In this document: in pieces, positions 52,871 to 62,330 of the stretch
Numbering within the stretch: the stretch's first letter is position 1
How the letters are laid out: each line of letters opens with the position of its first letter
Assembly: GCA_964424355.1 (NCBI GenBank)
Contig: CAYRIO010000002.1
Location: 124,001 to 188,000 of the forward strand
Source of the DNA: CAZEHS01 sp964424355
Lineage (GTDB): Bacteria > Bacillota > Clostridia > Peptostreptococcales > Acidaminobacteraceae
Direction of reading: 5' to 3'
Length of the DNA stretch: 64,000 nt
Notes under the pieces: model-generated
What the model was told of the DNA's origin: nothing
Seen by the model: the letters and a program-made list of their open reading frames with translations, nothing else
Databases searched by the model: none
Translations under genes and position numbers: made by a program

Positions 52871-54496
52871 TTATTTGAGTTGCCGCCATTCGGTGGCGTA
52901 TTGCTGCAGGATGCGCCGCAGGACCGTTCCGATGGTGGCATAGGAGGCGTCGTTCAGGTTTGCCAGGGAAACGCGGATGGACCATTCCGGTCCGTGGAAT
53001 CCGCTGCCGCTCAGCAGAACGATGGAGGATTCCTCCGCCAGCCGGAGGAGCACGTCAACGGGTTTGCAGCTGGTTTGAAGGTACTGTGCAAATTCCGCAT
53101 TGTAGTTTTGCCGTGCCCATTGCAGCAGATCGAACTGGGTATAGTAGGCCGCGTCATAGGGATCCTGCCGGAGGGGCAGTCCCAAGCCCTCGCACAATAA
53201 CCGCTGCCGTCTCCGGCAGATGGCCATGGTCTGTTTCTTATAAACATTCCCGTGATCCGTCAGGGCAGCCAGGGAACAGAAGGCCATCATCACCTGCTGG
53301 GGCGTTGAAAGGCCAGCGGTATGGTTCAGGGCTACCTGGCGGCTGTCTGCCACCACCCGGTCAATGAAACGGATGTCTTCCGGATGGATGGAAAGGGCGG
53401 AGTACCTTCTTCGGGCACGCTCCTGTTTATCGGCATCCAGGTTTTTCAGCAGTTTTTCAAAGACATTCTCCTCGTGGAGGGCAATGGTTCCAAGCCGCCA
53501 CCCCGTAACGCCGAAGTATTTTGAATAGGAGTAGACACCGATGGTGTTGTAGGGAAGCTCCGTCATCAGGGACTGAAAGCCGTCCACGAAGGTGCCGTAG
53601 ACATCATCGGAAATGATCATGAGATCAGGATTGTGTGTCCTGACAGTCTCGGCCAGATGCCGTACCGTCTCCGGCCGCATGGCAGCGGAAGGGGGATTGC
53701 TGGGGTTGACGATAAACAAGGCTTTGATAGCGGGATCCTTCAATTTATCTATTTCTGAATCCGGATACTGCCAGGTGTTGTCGCCGTTCTCATCCAATTC
53801 GGAAGCCTGAATCTCCACGACCTCGAATCCGTACCGGGGAAGGTGCGGAATCTCCAGATAGGGGGTGAAAATAGGGGTCAGCAGGGCGATCTTATCCCCT
53901 TTAGAAAAAATGTTGTTGGCAATGAGGGTGTCAAAGATATAGCACATGGCCGCCGTTGCCCCCTCCACTGCGTACAGCATCATGGGTCCGTTCTTAGGGC
54001 TGTAGCCCAACTCCTGAACCAGGTAATCCTGAACCACCTTTTCCACATGGCGCAGCATCCGGTCGGGATAAGGATAGTTGTCGCCGATGATGGCGTCCGT
54101 CAGCTCATACACCCATGCGTCCGGATTGAATTGGCGGATGTGGACCCCATAACCGATCATACGGTCCAGCAACTGGATGCCGGGAGCGGTGGGGTGGTTT
54201 TCAATGTAGGTCCGCAGACGTTCCGCGGCCCCTTCCTTCTGGGGCATGCCCGCCAGATCCCCATCGTTCCAGGTGAGCCGGGTTTCCTGCACGGCAAACT
54301 GACCAAAGGTGAAGAACGCCTCCCGGACAGAGGCCGCAGTCCAGTTCGGATTCCCCCTGCCGGCGTCCAGCAGGGTGTGAGCCCCGCTGCGATTGATTTC
54401 TTTGGCGTAGCTGATCAGTTTGTCCTTCAGTTCAAACGGGCTGATCTTCCCGTAGATGGTTTCAATTTCTTTGCGTTGAATACTTTCTGTACCCAT
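52871..54496 (-). CDS. asdA: Aspartate 4-decarboxylase (PLP-dependent)
   Basis: 541 residues, the length of the dodecameric aspartate beta-decarboxylase / aminotransferase family. The fold-type I PLP domain includes VNPSNPPSAAM and the PLP lysine in YSYSKYFGVTGWRLG. The reaction is L-aspartate to L-alanine plus CO2. It is the last of three minus-strand genes (asparaginase, Lrp, decarboxylase), so asparagine would be taken to aspartate and then alanine. RBS CGAGGAGG. No aspartate:alanine antiporter lies nearby. Confidence 0.92.
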   Translation of the reverse strand: MGTESIQRKEIETIYGKISPFELKDKLISYAKEINRSGAHTLLDAGRGNPNWTAASVREAFFTFGQFAVQETRLTWNDGDLAGMPQKEGAAERLRTYIENHPTAPGIQLLDRMIGYGVHIRQFNPDAWVYELTDAIIGDNYPYPDRMLRHVEKVVQDYLVQELGYSPKNGPMMLYAVEGATAAMCYIFDTLIANNIFSKGDKIALLTPIFTPYLEIPHLPRYGFEVVEIQASELDENGDNTWQYPDSEIDKLKDPAIKALFIVNPSNPPSAAMRPETVRHLAETVRTHNPDLMIISDDVYGTFVDGFQSLMTELPYNTIGVYSYSKYFGVTGWRLGTIALHEENVFEKLLKNLDADKQERARRRYSALSIHPEDIRFIDRVVADSRQVALNHTAGLSTPQQVMMAFCSLAALTDHGNVYKKQTMAICRRRQRLLCEGLGLPLRQDPYDAAYYTQFDLLQWARQNYNAEFAQYLQTSCKPVDVLLRLAEESSIVLLSGSGFHGPEWSIRVSLANLNDASYATIGTVLRRILQQYATEWRQLK

Positions 54497-54516
54497 GGGG
54501 GCCTCCTCGGCTTCTA

Positions 54517-54954
54517 TCAGATCGTGGCGGATCTTAGTTTTTCGCTGGTGGATGACGACAGGATGATATAGGTTTCAGTGCTTCCGAACTGCTGAATCTT
54601 TCCGAGGAGTGTTTCCAGTTCGTCCATGTTGCGGAGCCGGGCCTGCAGGATCCGGCTGTAGGGACCGGTCACATGGTGGCATTCAAAAATCGCCTCCTCA
54701 GAATCTACAAATTCCATGAACTTTTCCGCCCGCTGGATTTTCAGATTGACGTTGATCTGCACATGGACCACCCGGCCTAACCGATCGTAGTTCACGATGG
54801 CCTTGTAGCCTTCAATCACCCCGGCATCTTCAAGCCGCCGCACCCGTTCGGCAACCGCGGGAGGGCTGAGAGAAACCTGGACAGCCAATTCTTTCAGTTG
54901 GATCCGGCCGTTTTTCAGCAGAACATTGATGATGTGGTAATCTGTTGCATCCAT
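54517..54954 (-). CDS. Lrp/AsnC family transcriptional regulator
   Basis: 145 residues. The N-terminal HTH (LLKNGRIQLKELAVQVSLSPPAVAERVRRLEDAG) is followed by the RAM ligand-binding domain. It sits between the asparaginase and decarboxylase genes on the same strand and probably regulates them in response to Asn or Asp. RBS GGGAGG. Confidence 0.92.
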   Translation of the reverse strand: MDATDYHIINVLLKNGRIQLKELAVQVSLSPPAVAERVRRLEDAGVIEGYKAIVNYDRLGRVVHVQINVNLKIQRAEKFMEFVDSEEAIFECHHVTGPYSRILQARLRNMDELETLLGKIQQFGSTETYIILSSSTSEKLRSATI

Positions 54955-54999
54955 AATGCCTCCCGATAGAAAACTTCCTGGTCACGATAGGGTTGAAGG

Positions 55000-55977
55000 T
55001 CAATAAGCGTCGGTTTCGAAAATGGCTCGGATCTCTGCCGGATCCCGGCTGTAGCCCAGGGCCACCATCAGCTTGATCCGGGCTTTGTGCCCCGGCAGGT
55101 TGTCTCCCAGGATCACGCCCATCTGGGTCAGCTCGCGCCCGGCTCCGGGATACCCGTAATCATCCATGACCTTCCCCAGGAGGCACCGTGAAACCAGCAC
55201 AACCGGCAGTCCCATCTCCAGGGCGTATGCCACGCCGGGGACCATGTCGGGGGGGATATTCCCTTTCCCCATGCCTTCGATCACAATCCCCTGAGCGCCT
55301 GAATCCACTGCAAAGCGGAGGAAGCGGTCATCCATTCCGCAGCCGCACTTGATGAGATCGACCCGGGGTTCGATGGCGGTTGCCGCGATGGTCTGACGCC
55401 GTGTATACCGGTAGTGGAAATGAACCTTGTCATGGTGTACAAAGCCAACGGGCCCGAATTCCTTGCTTGTGAAGGTGTGCAGTGTGTGGGTACTGGTTTT
55501 GGTCACCTGGGAGGCCGCATGGATTTCGCCCCCCATCACCACCATGACGCCCCTGTCGGCAGCATCGGTCATTGTGGCGGTGCGCACAGCGTCAATCAGG
55601 TTTTCGGGGCCATCCCACCCCAATTCGGAGCTGTTTTTCATAGACCCTACAAAAATCAGCGGTTGGTGACCGGCATAGAGGAGATCGACCAAGAGGGCGG
55701 TTTCTTCCAGAGAATCAGTGCCATGGGTAACAACAAAGCCGTCACAATCGTCCAGGTGCGCCTGGATGCAGGCGTATAGCTCGAACATTTTCGCAGGTGT
55801 CATGTGGGGGCTGGGAATCATGCCAAAATCCAGACACCGGATGTCGGCCAGCCCCTTCAATCCCGAAACCTGGGCCATGATGGCCTCGCCGCTGAGGGCG
55901 GGCTTGGCTGATTGGGTCTGGGCATCATTCTGCATGGAAATGGTGCCCCCTGTGAACACAATTAGAATCCGCTTCAT
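55000..55977 (-). CDS. ansA: L-asparaginase (type I, cytoplasmic)
   Basis: 325 residues from ATG 55977, MKRILIVFTGGTISMQ. The catalytic motifs TGGTIS (nucleophile Thr) and GFVVTHGTDSLEETA are intact, as is GDNLPGHKARIKLM near the C-terminus. No signal peptide, so it acts in the cytoplasm. An upstream in-frame ATG at 56010 lacks an RBS. First gene of the Asn-Asp-Ala operon. Confidence 0.9.
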   Translation of the reverse strand: MKRILIVFTGGTISMQNDAQTQSAKPALSGEAIMAQVSGLKGLADIRCLDFGMIPSPHMTPAKMFELYACIQAHLDDCDGFVVTHGTDSLEETALLVDLLYAGHQPLIFVGSMKNSSELGWDGPENLIDAVRTATMTDAADRGVMVVMGGEIHAASQVTKTSTHTLHTFTSKEFGPVGFVHHDKVHFHYRYTRRQTIAATAIEPRVDLIKCGCGMDDRFLRFAVDSGAQGIVIEGMGKGNIPPDMVPGVAYALEMGLPVVLVSRCLLGKVMDDYGYPGAGRELTQMGVILGDNLPGHKARIKLMVALGYSRDPAEIRAIFETDAY

Positions 55978-56213
55978 TTTAGGATTACCTGCCTTTGCTG
56001 GATGGATCATAGGTCTCAGATCTGATGTAATTAAATTCTAGCACGGAGGATAATCAGGGTACATGTGCGTAAAAATCAAATTCCAGTCATACGGTTTATC
56101 AAAATACCTCTTTTGAGAATCCACATTATTTAATAAAGTGTACCCTTGGGGTTGCCGGGGAAACACCTATCCGTGCAAAATTCAAATCGGTAGAGTGGAG
56201 GCATCGGATAAAA

Positions 56214-56252
56214 AAGAACCCGCATTGAGACGGCGTCTCAGGGCGGGTTCTT
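56214..56252 (-). terminator. Terminator of the VOC gene
   Basis: AAGAACCCGC (56214-56223) pairs with GCGGGTTCTT (56243-56252), with an inner TGAGAC/GTCTCA stem. On the minus strand T-rich sequence follows (ATAAAAAA upstream on plus). Confidence 0.8.
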
Positions 56253-56280
56253 GGGGTTGCAGATTGAATGTATGGGTGGA

Positions 56281-56670
56281 TCAGCTCGTGATCTCCAACC
56301 GGTTCCCATCAGGGTCCAGCAGGCAGCTTTCGTAATACCCATCGCCGGTAAAGCGGGGTTCGCTGACCACCGGATACCCGCCTTTCCGCAATTCCTCGGT
56401 GAGGTGGTCGACCATTTCGTTGCTCCCAACGGAAAAGGCCAGGTGCGTTAGGCCAAGGTACTGGCTCATCACATCATTCCCCTTTTCGGGGATGTTTGGC
56501 ATCTGCATCAGTTCAAGCCGGGTTCCTGAATCGAATTGAATGAAATACGATTCAAAAGATTTGGCGGCGTTCCTGTATTTTTCTCCGGCAGTGCCCCCGA
56601 AGTATCGGGTGTAAAAAGCTTTGAGGTCTTCAAGATTTCTTGTCCATATTGCAACGTGTTCAATTTTCAT
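56281..56670 (-). CDS. VOC superfamily (glyoxalase/dioxygenase-like) protein
   Basis: 129 residues, two beta-alpha-beta-beta-beta modules. Metal-ligand-like residues are His5 in KIEHVAI, Glu in RLELMQ, His in THLAFSV and Glu in NRLEIT. Similar single-domain proteins are lactoylglutathione-lyase-like, but the substrate cannot be set from sequence. It is monocistronic with its own terminator. Confidence 0.85.
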   Translation of the reverse strand: MKIEHVAIWTRNLEDLKAFYTRYFGGTAGEKYRNAAKSFESYFIQFDSGTRLELMQMPNIPEKGNDVMSQYLGLTHLAFSVGSNEMVDHLTEELRKGGYPVVSEPRFTGDGYYESCLLDPDGNRLEITS

Positions 56671-56778
56671 GACGATTCCATCCTTTCTCTGATGTCCACA
56701 AAACGTTCACATAACCGTTACGGTTTCAACACAAACTTAGCCTATGATTGCTTTAGGACAATAACGGAGGTTCAAGAG

Positions 56779-57153
56779 ATGATCACAGGGTTAAAAAAGT
56801 GGGTAGTAAAGGGAAGTCTTATCTTATGTCTGACATTGGCGGGTTTTGGCGGTTTCGGCACGGTGCTGGGAACTTTGGGCACGGCAGATCTGTCTGCGAT
56901 GAATACAGGATACACTTTCAGTACGGCGCAGATCAACGCCATCAGTGCATACGATCGGCTGATCGCCTCAGAGGGCTACCTGCGAAATATGGTGGATGCG
57001 GTTGAAAAAGCGCTGACCGCGAAAAAAGAAGTGAAACATGCACAGGGGATTCAGCCCAAGGCCGCTGCCGGGACGTACACCTCGGAGGCGGGAGCCGCGC
57101 CTCTGGATTGGACTGGGGAATCGGGAAGCGTGCGTGACGACCGAGCGGCATAA
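56779..57153 (+). CDS. Secreted or membrane-anchored hypothetical protein
   Basis: 124 residues from ATG 56779 (RBS GGAGG). There is a hydrophobic N-terminal segment (about residues 11-33, GSLILCLTLAGFGGFGTVLG), then a helical stretch around YDRLIASEGYLRNMVDAVEKALTAKKE and a disordered acidic tail. I do not recognise it. It is flanked by minus-strand genes and ends before a hairpin at 57174-57200. Confidence 0.6.
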   Translation: MITGLKKWVVKGSLILCLTLAGFGGFGTVLGTLGTADLSAMNTGYTFSTAQINAISAYDRLIASEGYLRNMVDAVEKALTAKKEVKHAQGIQPKAAAGTYTSEAGAAPLDWTGESGSVRDDRAA

Positions 57154-57173
57154 GTCGGATTAAGAGCGTATGA

Positions 57174-57200
57174 GAGGGCCCCAAAGGGGCTCTTTTTCTA
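57174..57200 (+). terminator. Terminator of the small secreted protein gene
   Basis: AGAGGGCCCC and GGGGCTCT pair (one bulge) around AAA, followed by TTTTT. Confidence 0.75.
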
Positions 57201-57221
57201 TGGGTTCAGATGGGGGGCATT

Positions 57222-58844
57222 TCATGGAGCCGGTTGGATCGAAGCCTTCCGGTTCATGCTTCTGAACTCCTTGGGGTTCTGGCCGGTCCATTTGCGAAAA
57301 AGCTGAGAGAAATAGGCGGGGTCATCAATGCCGACGGTCAGGGCGATTTCATAGGTTTTCAGATCGCTGTTCAGGAGCAGCTCCCTGGATTTTTCAATCC
57401 GCAGGGCGGTAATGGCGTCGGTAAGGGTTTCCCCGGTTTCCCGGCGGAAAAGACGGCTCAGATAGGCGTTGCTGACATGGACATGGCGGGCGATTTCTTC
57501 CAGATAGACCTTGTCCGTGTAGTGTTCGTGAATGTATTCGCGAACACGGCTGATGATGAAATGCGTCTGCCGCTCCCGGCTGTTCAGCTGACCACAGACC
57601 GACTCGATGATGGTCTCCAGTTGCCGGAGCAGCGCTTTTACCGACCGGGATTCCATGAGGTTCAGGTAGGTCCGGGCATTGGATTCCACCGAAACGGAGA
57701 GGTTCAGGTTGTGGTTGCCCAACAGCCGTGAACACAGCGAGACGATGACCATCGCAATCTCTTTCACCTCGGTGATGGAGGCTTTTTCGTGCTTCAGCAA
57801 AGTGAAGAGGCTGCGGAGCTGCTCCTGTGCGGCGGGCAGTTCAGCGGCGCGGAGGTGTTCCATGATGCTGTCCGTGCTTTTTCGGATGACGGTGGGAGCG
57901 ATCCGAAGCTCCGGCAGCCGGTCGGGATGGTAGACAGCCAGGTGGATATCACCGAAAAAAACATTCCCCAGGGCGAGGTCCGCCTCCTGGTAGGCCTGTG
58001 GAAGCTTGGAGGAATCTTGGTGGAACTGGCTGATTCCGGCCAGTACCAGGCAGGAAAAAAAACCTTCCATCATCCGGATGGCTTCGTCGCATCCATGGAG
58101 CACCGTCTCCAGATTGGCGGGGGTGTCGTTTTCTGCAAAGTCGATCAGCAGGCAGAACCGGTTGTTGCCCAAGGAAACAAGGGTATGTTTATGATTCCTG
58201 AAGGGTTCGGAAAGGGTCTGCCGTACCTGGCGGGAGTCGCGGAGGGTTTCGGATTTTCGATCGGCTCCGGTCTCCGGGTCATCCAGCTCAAAGCGGACGG
58301 TGCAGAAGGTATGCAGGGAAATCCCCAGGAGATCCGTCTGTGAACGGATCTCGGCAGGGTTGGTGAGCGTGCCGTCGAAGATTTCCCGGAGGCACTTTTC
58401 CTGAACCTCTGAAAGGCTGGCTTCCATACGGGTTTCAAGGGATTTCATCCGTTCGTCCCGCAGGCTGTCGGCCGCAAGGATGCCGATGGCTTTTTCGACG
58501 GCTTCGACGATTTTTTCGGTGGAGGTGGGCTTGAGGATGAAATCCACGACGTTGTACCGGATTGCTGACCGGGCGTACTCAAAATCCGGATAGCCGGTCA
58601 GAATGATCACCTTCGTCGACCGATACTGCTGGAAGATATGGCGGGCCAGCTCCAGGCCGTCTGCGCCAGGGATGCGGATATCGGTGATGACGATGTCCGG
58701 TTGATGCTCGGACAGCTTTTCCAGGGCCTCGACGCCATCGCCGGCCTCGCAGATAATACGGCAGTTCAGGGCGTTCCAATCAATCACGGTGCAGAGTCCC
58801 TTGCGAATGATGGGTTCGTCGTCAATGATCATGACTCTATACAT
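57222..58844 (-). CDS. YesN-type response regulator with AraC output domain
   Basis: 540 residues. The receiver domain (residues 1-120) has the phospho-acceptor in DIVITDIRIPGADG and TGYPDFEYA. A long middle region (130-420) leads to a C-terminal AraC/XylS double HTH (EIARHVHVSNAYLSRLFRRETGETL...). It is encoded with its sensor kinase, which overlaps it by 16 nt, and lies divergent to a sugar ABC transporter that it probably controls. Confidence 0.93.
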   Translation of the reverse strand: MYRVMIIDDEPIIRKGLCTVIDWNALNCRIICEAGDGVEALEKLSEHQPDIVITDIRIPGADGLELARHIFQQYRSTKVIILTGYPDFEYARSAIRYNVVDFILKPTSTEKIVEAVEKAIGILAADSLRDERMKSLETRMEASLSEVQEKCLREIFDGTLTNPAEIRSQTDLLGISLHTFCTVRFELDDPETGADRKSETLRDSRQVRQTLSEPFRNHKHTLVSLGNNRFCLLIDFAENDTPANLETVLHGCDEAIRMMEGFFSCLVLAGISQFHQDSSKLPQAYQEADLALGNVFFGDIHLAVYHPDRLPELRIAPTVIRKSTDSIMEHLRAAELPAAQEQLRSLFTLLKHEKASITEVKEIAMVIVSLCSRLLGNHNLNLSVSVESNARTYLNLMESRSVKALLRQLETIIESVCGQLNSRERQTHFIISRVREYIHEHYTDKVYLEEIARHVHVSNAYLSRLFRRETGETLTDAITALRIEKSRELLLNSDLKTYEIALTVGIDDPAYFSQLFRKWTGQNPKEFRSMNRKASIQPAP

Positions 58845-60646
58845 GGCGTATCCTCCCTGTCAGCAGGCAAATTCATCATGGCCCGGGTGCCTTCACCCAA
58901 TGTGCTTTCGATTTTCAGTGCGTAGGCATCGCCATACAGCAGGTGGATCCGGCGATGGACGTTATAGAGACCGATGCTTGTATGGCCTTCCCGGCGGAAG
59001 ACAATGGGGTCGACGGCTCCCCAATTGAGGCAGGCGGTGTCGAAGCCCACCCCGTCATCCAGGATGCAGCAGCACAGTTCGGCTTCCTCTTCCCATATTT
59101 GAATCTTCAGGCTGCCATGCCCCAATTTGGGCTCCAGTCCATGAATGATGGCGTTTTCCACCAAAGGCTGAATGGAAAGCTTGGGAATCCGGCAGTCTAA
59201 AAGCCGGTCGTCAGCCAGGGAAACCGAAATGTCCAGCCGATGGCCGAAGCGGCTCCGCTGCAGGTTCAGATAGTATTCCACATAGCTGAGTTCTTCACGG
59301 AGCGTCACCGTTTCCATGCCGTTGAAGGTGACATTGGCCTGCATCAGCTTGGAAAGGGAGTCTGTGAGCCCATAGATCGTGTCGTTCTCGGCAATGCGGG
59401 CATGCCAGCTGATGGTTTCGAGGACGTTCCGGATAAAATGGGGATTGATCTGGGATTGGAGGAACTTCAGCTCCGATTCCTTCATCAGAAGCTGTTTATC
59501 ATAGACCTGGTTGATCAGGGTGCCGATTTCGTCCGTCATGGTGTTGAAGTGGTGGCTGATCCGGTTCAGTTCATCGTAACGGTATTCCGGCATCCTGGAT
59601 GTGAAATTTCCGTCCCGGACATCGGCGATGCTGTCCAGCAGCCCCTGCAGCGGGCGGGAGAGATAGGCGTAGAAGACCAGGGCAAAGATCAGGGCGGTGG
59701 CTGCCAGCATCAGAATCCCCAGGGAATAGGTCTGGACCCGACTGTACAGTTCCTGGTAAACTTCCGATTTTTCAACGGTAAGGGCGGTTGTCAGCCCATA
59801 ATCCTGTAGGATCTGGGTAGCCAGAAAACATCGGCGTCCGTCCAGTGTCAGGGGGATGATCCCCTGGGCGCTCCGGCTCTGGAATATCTCCGGGGCTATT
59901 TTTTTGCCCACCTGGCTGCTGTCCGACGCGGAAATGATGATGCCATCGCTGTTGAAGGTGAAAACCCGGGCGGTCCGGTACACCCGGACATCGGCGTGGA
60001 GCTGCGACAGCGCCCGGGGGTCGATGGCGATGATCAGGATCCCTTTGTATTTCAGCGTGTTCAGATCGTTGCAGCTGCGGACGAAATAGACGGTGGCGTT
60101 ATCCGTTGTCGGCGGCAGAATCATGCGCACAGGCTTGATGGGGGCCATTTTTTCATATACTGTCAGATTATCAGCCACGGCCTTGCGCCGGGCGGTATCC
60201 CTCAGGACGGAATAGTAGGTCTTTTCATTGCGGAAGACGAAGATCGATTTGATCAGCTTGCTGTCCCAGGCATAGTTGAAAAGCAGCATGGGGGTCAGCT
60301 GGTCATCCACCATGGAAATGGCCTGGCTCCGATTGAAAAGGTCCTCCTCGGCGGGATCGGCGCTTTCAAGGATCCGATTGATGGCGCGGTTGGCCAGGAT
60401 CATTTTTGCGGTGCTGTCGATCACATCGAACTTGGAGGCGATTTCGCCGTTCACCTGTTTGACGAAATTCTTCAGGTTCCCGTCCGCCTCTGTTTTCAGA
60501 TTCTGGGACAGCGTTGAATAGAAGAAGATGCAGGAGAGGGCCATGGGGGCCAGAACCATCAGCAGGATAGAGGCGATGATGACGGTTTTGATGGATTGAC
60601 GGATCCGGGCAGCCCGCAGGATCAGATTTTTAAAAAAGTGAGCCAT
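58829..60646 (-). CDS. YesM-type sensor histidine kinase
   Basis: 605 residues. There are two membrane helices (about 20-45 and 300-325) flanking an extracellular Cache-like sensor, then a HAMP segment, the His_kinase box QINPHFIRNVLETISW (phospho-His) and an HATPase domain (ENAIIHGLEPKLGHGSL...). The extracellular ligand is likely a carbohydrate bound by, or related to, the transporter opposite. The stop overlaps the response regulator gene. Confidence 0.93.
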   Translation of the reverse strand: MAHFFKNLILRAARIRQSIKTVIIASILLMVLAPMALSCIFFYSTLSQNLKTEADGNLKNFVKQVNGEIASKFDVIDSTAKMILANRAINRILESADPAEEDLFNRSQAISMVDDQLTPMLLFNYAWDSKLIKSIFVFRNEKTYYSVLRDTARRKAVADNLTVYEKMAPIKPVRMILPPTTDNATVYFVRSCNDLNTLKYKGILIIAIDPRALSQLHADVRVYRTARVFTFNSDGIIISASDSSQVGKKIAPEIFQSRSAQGIIPLTLDGRRCFLATQILQDYGLTTALTVEKSEVYQELYSRVQTYSLGILMLAATALIFALVFYAYLSRPLQGLLDSIADVRDGNFTSRMPEYRYDELNRISHHFNTMTDEIGTLINQVYDKQLLMKESELKFLQSQINPHFIRNVLETISWHARIAENDTIYGLTDSLSKLMQANVTFNGMETVTLREELSYVEYYLNLQRSRFGHRLDISVSLADDRLLDCRIPKLSIQPLVENAIIHGLEPKLGHGSLKIQIWEEEAELCCCILDDGVGFDTACLNWGAVDPIVFRREGHTSIGLYNVHRRIHLLYGDAYALKIESTLGEGTRAMMNLPADREDTPCIES

Positions 60647-60845
60647 TGAAAAACCTCCGGAGTCCAGGATATCCTTATTATATCAAACCCGCATGCGGAT
60701 GGGGCAGGCCGTGCGAAAAGGTCAAAAGAGTCCAATACCGACAAGAAAATCATAAAAAGAGCGGAGAAATGCCCTTCGTTTTCCCAGGGCGTCTCCCGGC
60801 CGAGAAATCCGTAAAAATAACAACAGCTTCAGTCGGCATTTTCAA

Positions 60846-60874
60846 TTCAATTAACCGGGTTCCGATTCTATACT
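60846..60874 (+). promoter_or_regulatory. Promoter candidate of the ABC transporter operon
   Basis: TTCAAT (60846-60851), 17-nt spacer, TATACT (60869-60874), about 47 nt before the start codon. The -35 box is imperfect, which fits control by an activator. Confidence 0.5.
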
Positions 60875-60920
60875 GAGACTAACCTCAGTGAGGCAGTTCA
60901 AATTGAAAGGGGAGAATCAA

Positions 60921-62237
60921 TTGAATCAATCTGTACGGAAAGTATGTGCACTCCTGTTGGCGGGGGTCATGACGCTGTCCCTGACCGCTTGCGCAAAAGC
61001 ACCGGCGCAGGCAGCGGCACCAGCGGAGAGCAAGGAGCCCATCGTTATCAAGTACCCCACGTTCCAGGTGGGTGTCAACACGTCAGCGCCAGTCCTTGAA
61101 GAGCTGGTCAAGAACTTCAATGCGCAGTATGGCAGTGAAGTGAAGATCGAAATCGAAGAAATTCCAGGTGATGCGAATTACGTGGAAAAAATGAAGGTGC
61201 TTCTTTCTTCCGATCAGCTTCCCGATATCGTTTACGGGGGCGGCTACAACCTGCTCGATATGGCCCTGGCCAAAAACAGCGTGGTCGATCTGACGCCGTA
61301 TCTGGAGAAGGATGCAGAGTGGAAAGCGGTGTTCGATCAACGGACATTGGATTACAACAGCCGTGACGGCAAGGTCTACTCATTGCCGGATGAAAGCTCG
61401 CTTATCGGCTATTTCTATAACAAAGAGCTGTTCCAAAAGGCAGGGATCACGGCGCCTGCAAAGACGTGGGATGAATTCTTCGCCGATTGCGATAAGCTGA
61501 AAGCGGCTGGAATCACACCCTTGTCCATGGATACCGCGGATTCCGGCTGGATCACCAGCCTGTGGGCAGGTGCCCTCGTTGGTACCAGCGGGGATACCGG
61601 CAATCAGTTTATGGATACGATGATGCCTGAAAACTACGAAACCCCTGAGTTCCTGGCAGCTACGAAACAAATCCAAAGGATGCTGAAGGACTATACAACG
61701 CCGGATGCCATCGGCGGGAAATATGAAAACGGCGCCAACAACTTCCTGTCCGGCAACACCGCCATGATCGCCAATGGCGTGTGGATGATCGGCGATTTCA
61801 CGGATGAAACCAAAACCGTGAAGGGCTTCGGCGAGAAAGTCGGCATGGCCATGTACCCAGGGGATGGCATGTACAACGCGCCGATGCTGGGCTATTTCGT
61901 AGCTGGCAAGGATCCTGCCCGGATCGAAGCCGCTGTGAAGGTGCTGAAGTATTTCACCAGCAAAGACGCTCAGCTTCTGGCCCTCAATAAGATCAGCCGT
62001 GTGCCCTCTTCCCCGGCAGTGAAGCCTGACACCGAGGTCACCAAGAAATACCCCCTGCTGGCTGATGCGCTGACACTGAGCGGTGTTGCCAAGCATCAGT
62101 TCAATTATCTGCAGGCCACGATGTACCCCAATGTAAATGATCTCTTCTCTCAGAACCTGCCCTCGTTGGCAGCTGGGAAAATGTCGCCCGAAGAGTTCTG
62201 CAAGGCTCTCTCCGAAGCAGCAAAAAAGAATAAGTAG
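60921..62237 (+). CDS. Extracellular sugar-binding lipoprotein of a CUT1 ABC transporter
   Basis: 438 residues from TTG 60921 (RBS AAAGGGGAG). The signal peptide ends in lipobox LTAC (Cys about residue 24). The mature domain is a family 1 solute-binding protein (LSSDQLPDIVYGGGYNLLDMA, TWDEFFADCDKLKAAGITPL, LPSLAAGKMSPEEF), binding an oligosaccharide. The next two genes are the permeases; no ATPase gene is in the window, so a shared MsmX-like ATPase or one further right is expected. Confidence 0.93.
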   Translation: MNQSVRKVCALLLAGVMTLSLTACAKAPAQAAAPAESKEPIVIKYPTFQVGVNTSAPVLEELVKNFNAQYGSEVKIEIEEIPGDANYVEKMKVLLSSDQLPDIVYGGGYNLLDMALAKNSVVDLTPYLEKDAEWKAVFDQRTLDYNSRDGKVYSLPDESSLIGYFYNKELFQKAGITAPAKTWDEFFADCDKLKAAGITPLSMDTADSGWITSLWAGALVGTSGDTGNQFMDTMMPENYETPEFLAATKQIQRMLKDYTTPDAIGGKYENGANNFLSGNTAMIANGVWMIGDFTDETKTVKGFGEKVGMAMYPGDGMYNAPMLGYFVAGKDPARIEAAVKVLKYFTSKDAQLLALNKISRVPSSPAVKPDTEVTKKYPLLADALTLSGVAKHQFNYLQATMYPNVNDLFSQNLPSLAAGKMSPEEFCKALSEAAKKNK

Positions 62238-62330
62238 CCCTCTCCATGATTCCTCCCGACACCTGGTGCCGGGGGGAATCAAAACTCAGAGGGGAAGATA
62301 ATCCAGAAATACATGTCCGGGGGTCATCCC

